Shown: piece after piece, positions 17,207-22,500 of the stretch
Numbering within the stretch: position 1 is the first letter of the stretch
Layout of the letters: each line of letters opens with the position of its first letter
DNA from: Prorocentrum cordatum
Lineage: Eukaryota > Sar > Dinophyceae > Prorocentrales > Prorocentraceae
Assembly (NCBI GenBank): GCA_963575745.1
Contig: CAUYUJ010016067.1
Coordinates: 115,686-138,185 of the forward strand
Length of the DNA stretch: 22,500 nucleotides
Direction: 5' to 3'
Notes under the pieces: generated by a model
What the model was told of the DNA's origin: nothing
The model's database searches: none
The model's input: the letters and a program-made list of their open reading frames with translations, nothing else
Translations under genes and position numbers: made by a program

Positions 17207-17885
17207 GTGTTGCTGGTGCTGATGATCATGATGATACCGATATGGTGATGACAATGGCGATGCTGCTTATGACGATGAGTATGCTGATGTTGATGATGAG
17301 GATGAGGATGATTCTGATGGTGACGATGATGATGCTGATGATGATGGTTATGATGATGCTCATGATGATGATGATGATGCTGATGATGATGGTGATGGTG
17401 TGGTTGTTTATGTTGCTGTCGTTGATGATGGTGATGGTGATGGTGATGACGATGCTGATGATGCTGATGATGATGATGATGCTGCTGATGATGATGAGGG
17501 TGTGGTTGTTGATGTTGTTGTTGATGATGATGAGGATGGTGTTGATGATGATGACGATGCTGATGACGATGCTAATGATGATGGTGCTGCTCATGACGAT
17601 GATTATGATGCTGCTGATGATGAGGATGAAGATGATTCTGATGATGACGACTGTGATGATGATGCTGATGATGATGTTGATGATTATGCTGATTTGGATG
17701 ATGTTGTGGTTGTTGGTGGTGTTGTTGATGATGATGAGGAGGAGGGTGATGACGTTGTTGTTGATGATGATGATGCCGCTGATGCTGCTGATGATGATGT
17801 TGCTGATGATGGTGCTGGTGGTGATGGTGATGATGATGCTGCTGCTGATGATGATGATTGTGATGTCTATGACGAAGACGAAGAC
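16795..17885 (+). repeat. GAT/ATG triplet satellite
   Basis: About 1.1 kb of GATGAT triplets with GCTGAT, GTTGTT and GGTGAT variants. It is the complementary strand sense to the ATC satellite at 12373-14254, but it lacks the punctuating marker (which would read GGTGTCCCG), so it is an independent array. Methionine- and aspartate-rich frames are artefacts. Confidence 0.96.
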
Positions 17886-17895
17886 GAAGGATGAT

Positions 17896-18464
17896 TATTA
17901 GGAGGAGGAAGAGGGGGAGGAGAAGGTGGCCAGGAAACTTAGGAGGATCAGCGAAGAGGGGCGAATGTAGGAGGAGGAGGAAGAGGAAGAGGAGGAGTAG
18001 AAGAGAAAAAAGAGGAAGAAGGAGAGGAGGAGCAGGAGGATGAGGAGGTAATTTGAGGTAGAGGTGGGGGAGGAGGAGCAGCGGGAGGAGGCAGAGCAGG
18101 AGGAGGAGGAGGAGGAGGATAAGGAGGAGGAGGAGCAGGAGAAGGAAGCAGAGCAGGAGCAGGAGGTGGAAGAGGAGGAGGAGGAGGAGGATGAGGAGGA
18201 GGAGGAGGAGCGGGAGGAGGAGGAGGAGGAGGAGGAGGAGGAGCAGAAGGAGGAGGAGGAGAAGGCAAAGCAGCAGGAGGAGGAGGAGGAGCAGGAGTTG
18301 GAGGGCGAGGATGGTGAGTTTGAGGGCGAGGAGGAGGAGGAGCAGGAGGAGGAGGAGAAGGAGGAGGAGCAGGAGGAGTTGGATGGCGAGGAGGAGGAGG
18401 AGGAGGAGGGCGAGGATGAGGAGGAGGAGGAGGAGGAGGAGGAGGAGGAGGAGGAGGAGGAGTT
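17896..18464 (+). repeat. GGA triplet array, 0.57 kb
   Basis: A polypurine GGA array with GCA, GAA and GTT interruptions, ending in a pure (GGA)n block at 18420-18460. Glutamate-rich frames on plus and serine/leucine-rich frames on minus are artefacts. Confidence 0.97.
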
Positions 18465-18920
18465 CACCACTGGTTTTGTGGATGCCTGTAGCCGCTGCCG
18501 CAGCGGCGCGGGGCCATGGCGACCGGAGGGGCGGCGAGGCCCCCTCGGGCCCCCGGCGTCGTGGAGGGGGGGAGGCCTGGGGCGCCCCGCTGCCGTGAAG
18601 ATCGGACAGGCAGGTCGCGAGGCGGTGCCCGTCCACCCAGACCGACCGACGCGCCAAATCGAATTATGATTGCCACCCCTAGTCCCCGCAACAAGGTGCA
18701 GTTTTGCTGTGTGTAGTTGTAGATGTGTTCGGAAAGAAGACGTGAGCCCTGGGATGAGCAGCTGCGGCTCGGTGGCGAGCACCGGGCCCTTCGGGACGCC
18801 CAGGGGAGCACCGGGACCCTTCGGGCTGTTGGCGGCCGCGGTGTGCCCCGGGCGTGCGAGGCGGCCCGGGCACTCGTTCCCGTGAGCCTGGAAGCCGCCC
18901 TCTCCATCCACTGCGGTATG
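18465..18920. other. Stretch without recognisable gene
   Basis: Unique GC-rich sequence. A frame at 18886-18938 reads SLEAALSIHCGMF, faintly like the start of the dynein exon at 19973, but it lacks the following conserved residues and I do not accept it. TTCGGGACGCCCAGGGGAGC and a similar phrase 30 bases later are weak repeats. Confidence 0.45.
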
Positions 18921-18921
18921 T

Positions 18922-19080
18922 TCAAGTCGGGCAAGGCCTACTACAGGAGGGTCCAAACATAGTTGTCCAACACAGTCTGGAGACGATTGTTCTATGTTTT
19001 CAATTTGGTTTTTCATAGTTGTTGGCATTTTTGCCACTTTTCGTGCAAAACCCGCCTGTAGGAGGGCATGCCTGACCTCA
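18922..19080 (+). mobile_element. MULE-like short element, older copy
   Basis: The left end AAGTCGGGCAAGGCCTACTAC with AGGAGGG and the right end CCTGTAGGAGGGCATGCCTG with ACC are inverted repeats of the same family as 14842-15038. The core CAGTCTGGAGACGATT (18972) confirms it. Flanks CGGTATGTT and CCGTATCTA agree at only six of nine positions, so the target duplication has decayed or is coincidental. Confidence 0.75.
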
Positions 19081-19409
19081 CCGTATCTAAGGATGAAGCC
19101 TGCCTTGCAGCAGGCTCCCCTCATAATTGTCTGGGCGCCCGATGGCAAGGGGGGGGCAGCAGGAGTTCTGGGGGCACTTGGCGAGAGTCGAGGCTTTCTT
19201 TGTGGTGCGTATCTGCTGTAGGGTCAGCCCACGGGGTGCCCGGACTGGGAGGCCGTGAGCGAGGCAGGGAGTTTGGTCAAGTCGTTTTTTCTTTTACATT
19301 TGCCCCTTATGTCGTATGAGGAAGAGGGGGTGACAAGGGAGGCTTTCCTCGCTCTCTCCTGGGGCTTTGGCAGTACCTTGCACCTTGCGGGATGGCAGAG
19401 GTCGACAGC
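19081..19409. other. Stretch without recognisable gene
   Basis: Unique intronic sequence between two elements. No conserved frame is seen. Confidence 0.4.
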
Positions 19410-19654
19410 TCTAGGCCTCATAGGTGGGGTCGGGGTAGATGGGGTCAGAGGATCGCGCCGCATCGCCGATGCTTCGCCGAAGAGGCTCGATGCGGAGCCC
19501 GATTTTCGTCACGCGGGCGTCGCCGATGCATCGCCGACGTCGCCGATGCATCGCCAGTGCATCGCCGATGCATCGGCGATGCATCGCCCATGTATCGCCG
19601 ATTCGGCGCGATCCTTCGACCCGATGTATTCCGACCCCATCCAGGAGGCCTCTA
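19410..19654 (+). mobile_element. Inverted-repeat element K, copy 2
   Basis: The left arm CTAGGCCTCATAGGTGGGG and the right arm, in reverse complement AGAGGCCTCCTGGATGGGG, continue to GAGGATCGCGCC and GAAGGATCGCGCC. The interior has GCCGATGCATCGCC units as in copy 1, in the same order (GGCTCGATGCGG, then the CATCGCCAGTGCATCGCC phrase). A 5-base direct repeat ACAGC flanks it (19405-19409 and 19655-19659) and is a possible target duplication. Confidence 0.85.
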
Positions 19655-19659
19655 ACAGC

Positions 19660-19950
19660 GAGGGCGGTAGGAGGTGGGGGTAGCGAACCTTCCTAGAACC
19701 TTGGTGCGAAGCGGGAACTTTGGGAGCGATGTCTGTCTTGAGCCACGAGACTTCTGAAGTCGAGTGGGGGATCCCGCCGCATCCCCCCCGCGTCCTCGAT
19801 GGGTTCGCTGCAGCCGGTGGGTAAAATCCCTGTGGACACGCTGGGCCGGGCCGGCTGTCAGCTCATGGCACTTTGTGTAGAAGCGGTGTTGGGGGCATTA
19901 TTGGAATGCTCAGCATTGGGATTCGGCCGATCTCGAGCTCAGTGATGGGT
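19660..19950 (+). other. Intron end before the dynein exon
   Basis: Unique sequence leading to the pyrimidine tract of the acceptor at 19972. No additional dynein-like frame is found here. Confidence 0.5.
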
Positions 19951-19972
19951 TTCATCCCTCCTCTTTCCCCAG

Positions 19973-20054
19973 GCGGCCCTCACCCTGCACAGCACCGTGA
20001 GCTCGGCCTTCCGCAAAACGGCCAAGAACATGCATTACGAGTTCAACATCCGTC
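19973..20054 (+). CDS. Axonemal dynein heavy chain, internal exon (end of AAA3)
   Basis: This is the next recognisable exon of the same plus-strand dynein heavy chain. It reads AALTLHSTVSS then AFRKTAKNMHYEFNIR, matching the family segment (ALxLHxxV...F--TA--FHYEFN-RHL) that closes the AAA3 module just before the conserved NVFQG motif. It starts straight after a strong acceptor with a pyrimidine tract (tccctcctctttccccag, ending at 19972) and is in phase 0. The likely end is after CGT C, with a GC donor at 20055. A following exon starting with AC would then give the expected NIRH. A GT donor at 20052 is the alternative. Reading on past 20054 gives non-dynein residues and a stop near 20086. 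About 20 to 25 residues expected between this exon and the one at 7778 are not accounted for. No NVFQG-encoding exon was found downstream in the window. Confidence 0.85.
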
Positions 20055-20650
20055 GCGCCCTCACTTGCCGCTCGCGCGCGCGACTATAGTCACACGTCCC
20101 CTCATCTTTGATTTCGTTGTGGCAGCGGCAAGGCGTGAGTGGTGATTGTCACGATTTTGATTCGTTTCTGCTTTGTCTGGGCATTCTGGGCTAGTTGCTC
20201 GGCTGGAACTGCACAGCATATTGTAATCGCACATGCATGTGTTATCTGATTGTGGGACTCTGCCCATTTTTTGTGTTCTTGTCTCAGTACGGTGCCCGCC
20301 CCGAGGGAAAGGTGCGTGTACGGGACTGGCTAGGCAATCTCCATTTTATGTAGAGATGTGCGTAACTACCCCGTGTCTGACTCCGTTTGGCGGAATGTTC
20401 ACGCATGCGACCGTAAACGCCGCGGCCGCGTGAACGCCAGGGTGCGCGCGCACATGCATACAACGCTGCTGGAAGTCCCTGTGCCTCCACGCGGATCCTT
20501 TTATCTTCTTCTTCTTCCTCCTCGTCGTCGTCCTCCTCCTTCCCCTCTTCCTTCTTCTCCTCGTGCTCGCTCGCAGGAGCGGGGATAAGGGTGCGCGGAA
20601 GGAGGCAGCGGGACTCATGTTCGAGAGGAGTCTCCTGCGAGAGGACGCTA
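20055..20650 (+). other. Start of the intron after the second dynein exon
   Basis: No reading frame resembles the next dynein block. A 24-base segment at 20288-20311 is bounded by TTCTTGTCTCAG and GTGCGT like a microexon (it would read YGARPEGK), but it has no match to dynein that I know. A hairpin GTTCACGC...GCGTGAAC lies at 20397-20435, and a TTC/CTC tract at 20500-20570. Confidence 0.5.
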
Positions 20651-20825
20651 CAGGCGGGGCCCTGAAGAAGGAACCCTTTTGGTTGGGGAGGGGCTCCGCG
20701 TTCCTTAAGTGTGTCACAGCTTGCCTCAGGTTTTCCTTATGTTTTCGATCGGAAATCGAAGTTTAACTTATGGAAAAAAAGGCCTCGTTCCTTATTTAGG
20801 GTTCTTTAGGTCAACGCCCCGCCTG
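20651..20825 (+). mobile_element. TA-flanked pogo-like element (CAGGCGGGGC family), intact copy
   Basis: The left end CAGGCGGGGCCCTGAAGAAG and the right end, in reverse complement CAGGCGGGGCGTTGACC, are flanked on both sides by TA (20649-20650 and 20826-20827). Internal phrases GGTTGGGGAGGGGCTCCGCG and GGCCTCGTTCCTTATTTAG match the copies at 6986 and 11365. It is 175 bases and non-coding, and the best-preserved member of its family here. Confidence 0.87.
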
Positions 20826-20827
20826 TA

Positions 20828-21762
20828 GCACGGGTAGGAGCGAAGAGCGGGTGCAGATCGTGTGTGTGTGTGTGTGTTTGTTTGTGGCGCCTCGGTCCGC
20901 GGAGTTTCCGCATCGTGCGCTCAGCGGGCCCACAAACTGTTGAGGAGGGAGGAGGAGGGAGGTGGGCAGGGTGAACGTCAGTGGTGCCCTGATCTGCGGA
21001 ACTTTACCGCCTTTTTTCCGTCACTGTTACTCCTTCCCAGCCCTGGTGCCGCCAGTCTTGCCATGACGCGCCGACTTTGGAGTCAGGTGCACCGTGCAAG
21101 GCATACGTGCTCCAGCCCATGTTGTTTGATACAGTTGAGTTGCAACTGATGGGCGGCGTTACGTGGCCAACGTCTCCAACTCGAGTCAGAGCATGTCGTC
21201 GATATGTCGTTTGACGCTAAGAGGCTGGGCCCAAAGGACAGAGACGTCTACCCTTGCAAGCCGACGAGTACGTCGGCACCACGGCAAGTCGCATCGTGGG
21301 ATGATCTGACCGGGCAGGGCACGCCCTTCTGTGGCACCTCTGTTCGTGGGCACGCCCTGCTGTGGCAGCTTGCGGGGCTAAGCTGGGAGCCTTTGCTGCT
21401 CAGGGGGGCAGGGCAGAGAGTTACAAAATCAATGTCATGCAGGGACTTGAACTTGGCGGCGGAGGAGGGGGATTGCGCCAAGCATGAGTGAACACACTGT
21501 TGCGAAGTTGCTGCTTGGGTCTCTCTGCGTCCCCCGCAGCTGTTGGCACGGCAAGCGTTCCCAATTCCTACGACAAAGCCAGTGGCATTCGACAGGATGT
21601 GTAGCCATTTGCCACTGGAACGCCAGAGTGATCACCATTTTCGCATCTACGTGTTCGCAGGCACTGGCATCGCGCGGAACACTTCTCCTGTGAGAGCTTT
21701 CTCGCATCAAAAAGCCTCTGGGCTTCGCGCATTCGGGAAGCGACCCGGCTCCACCGTGCAAC
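20828..21762. other. Stretch without recognisable gene
   Basis: It includes a TG microsatellite (20860-20880) and unique sequence with short hairpins (CAGTTG-AGTTG-CAACTG near 21132; GCCGAC-GAGTAC-GTCGGC near 21260). A fairly complex 114-residue frame follows a good acceptor-like site at 21540 (ctgcgtcccccgcag), reading LLARQAFPIPTTKPVAF. I recognise no family in it, and it runs into the GGA array. Confidence 0.4.
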
Positions 21763-21812
21763 ATACGGAGGAGGAGGAGGAGGAGGAGGAGGAGGAGGAG
21801 GAGGAGGAGGAA
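21763..21812 (+). repeat. GGA triplet array
   Basis: Pure (GGA)n of about 48 bases. Confidence 0.96.
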
Positions 21813-22072
21813 GCTGGGGAGGCGGAGAAGGGATGGAGGTGGGCGAAGCGCAGGATGACGAGGGGATTGAGCGGGGGAGAGGGTTGATGGGGGAGGTCTG
21901 CAATGAGGAGGAGATGGTCAGCGTCACGCCAACATACCAATACTGTGTGTGCGTCGCCCCCCCCCCCCCCCCGGGGCGACGCGTGCGCCGAGAAATCAAA
22001 GAGTATAAGCTCCGTGGCGGGCGCCTTCTGGCCACACCGCTCGGGGCACGATATATCACACGATGGTTATAC
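21813..22072. other. Stretch with C16 hairpin, no gene
   Basis: Unique sequence containing GCGTCGCCCC (21951-21960), a C12 loop and the exact complement GGGGCGACGC (21973-21982). Confidence 0.6.
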
Positions 22073-22074
22073 TA

Positions 22075-22247
22075 CAGTCAACTCGCATGGTGAGGATGGG
22101 CAACCTTCCCAAGGGTCCCCCTGCATTCTTGCCTCCTCGGTCCATCCTTGGCCACTTTCGTTGGCCGCGCCCCGCTCGGAAAGCTTCAAACTGGCCTTCC
22201 AAGGCCCTTGCATCCTTATCCTGCGTCCTTGTTATACGCGTTGGCTG
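22075..22247 (+). mobile_element. TA-flanked pogo-like element (CAGYCAACYCG family), copy 2
   Basis: The left end CAGTCAACTCGCATGGTGAG is preceded by TA (22073-22074). The right end in reverse complement is CAGCCAACGCGTATAACAAG, followed by CA, one change from TA. Internal phrases (TTGCCTCCTCGG, GGCCTT...GGCCCTTGCATCCT) match copy 1 at 8030 in the same order. Confidence 0.82.
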
Positions 22248-22321
22248 CATATGTTCGGGTCGGACGGGAGCCTCCGAGGCGAACACATAGTACTAGTATG
22301 TTCCGCGTCCAGCAGCAGCAA

Positions 22322-22500
22322 GGCTGGGGAGCAGGAGGAGGAGGGGGGTCCAGATGCTGCAGTCGCCGACGGAAGTCCGCTCAACGTCAAGAGAGGAGCA
22401 GGAGGAGGGGGAGAAGGTGGAGGAGGAGGAAGAGGACGAGGAGGAGGAGGAGGAGGCGGAGGAGGAGGAGGAGGAGGAGGAGGAGGAGGAGGAGGAGGAG
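22322..22500 (+). repeat. GGA triplet array running off the window
   Basis: Purine-rich GGA repeat becoming pure (GGA)n from about 22455 to the last base. The array continues beyond the window. Confidence 0.95.

Larger units (their letters stand above)
7891..19972 (+). other. Intron region (about 12 kb) between dynein exons
   Basis: This stretch separates two exons whose products lie about 20 to 25 residues apart in known dyneins. It is therefore one very long intron, or two introns flanking a short exon of roughly 60 to 75 bases that I could not locate. It holds most of the transposon-like elements and satellites listed separately. The first exon has no GT donor at the point where homology ends, whereas the downstream acceptor is canonical. 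The alternative, that the two exons belong to two separate dynein genes or pseudogene fragments, is less likely because strand, order and family position all agree. Confidence 0.65.

Noticed and set aside
12373-17885. ATC array and GAT array as two arms of one giant inverted repeat
   Set aside because: The GAT array has no GGTGTCCCG marker and different interruptions, so they are independent arrays and not copies.
18886-18938. Frame SLEAALSIHCGMF as a dynein exon
   Set aside because: Only a few residues resemble the dynein motif. The conserved FRKTA...HYEFN part is absent and a transposon begins inside it.
17572-19148. Leucine- or serine-rich minus-strand frames of 361 and 416 codons, and a glutamate-rich plus-strand frame
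   Set aside because: Translation of the GGA and GAT arrays. All frames are open because the triplet unit has no stop.
21543-21760. Exon-like frame after the acceptor-like site at 21540
   Set aside because: No recognised homology and no donor. It runs into a GGA array, so it is noted only within the intron description.

Overview
The window is eukaryotic, GC-rich and dominated by repeats. The only coding sequence I can defend is two short exons of one plus-strand axonemal dynein heavy chain gene: 7778-7890 (reads GSFGINPRLQRHFW...) and 19973-20054 (reads ...AFRKTAKNMHYEFNIR). In this family the two blocks lie close together in the AAA3 region of the motor, yet here about 12 kb separates them. 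The host is therefore a flagellated or ciliated organism with very long introns. High GC, giant introns, many simple repeats and a possible GC-type splice donor fit a dinoflagellate best (Prorocentrum-like is my guess). That is inference, and no spliced-leader sequence or other diagnostic marker was seen. All the long open frames in the window are low-complexity repeat read in frame and are not genes.

Layout. 1-3400: TCC/GGA triplet arrays, a 0.57-kb TG/GTGCGT/TGCG array ending in G14, and a foldback element carrying a NotI palindrome. 3400-6200: a cluster of short inverted-repeat elements, several nested in one another, including two copies of a T-shaped palindrome. 6200-7777: small repeats and the first TA-flanked element, up to the first dynein exon. 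7891-19972: the large intron or introns, holding pogo-like TA-flanked elements, MULE-like elements with exact 9-bp target duplications, one of which contains a 2.4-kb ATC satellite, a GAT array, a GGA array and a decayed coding-like repeat. 20055-22500: the next intron, with further copies of the same element families and a GGA array running off the window end.

The unusual content is the density of short non-autonomous inverted-repeat elements. I count at least ten families and about twenty copies or partial copies in 22.5 kb, several with target-site duplications or nesting readable directly from the sequence. No transposase gene was seen, so all would depend on enzymes encoded elsewhere. 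There is no operon, RNA gene, CRISPR array or promoter that I can support.
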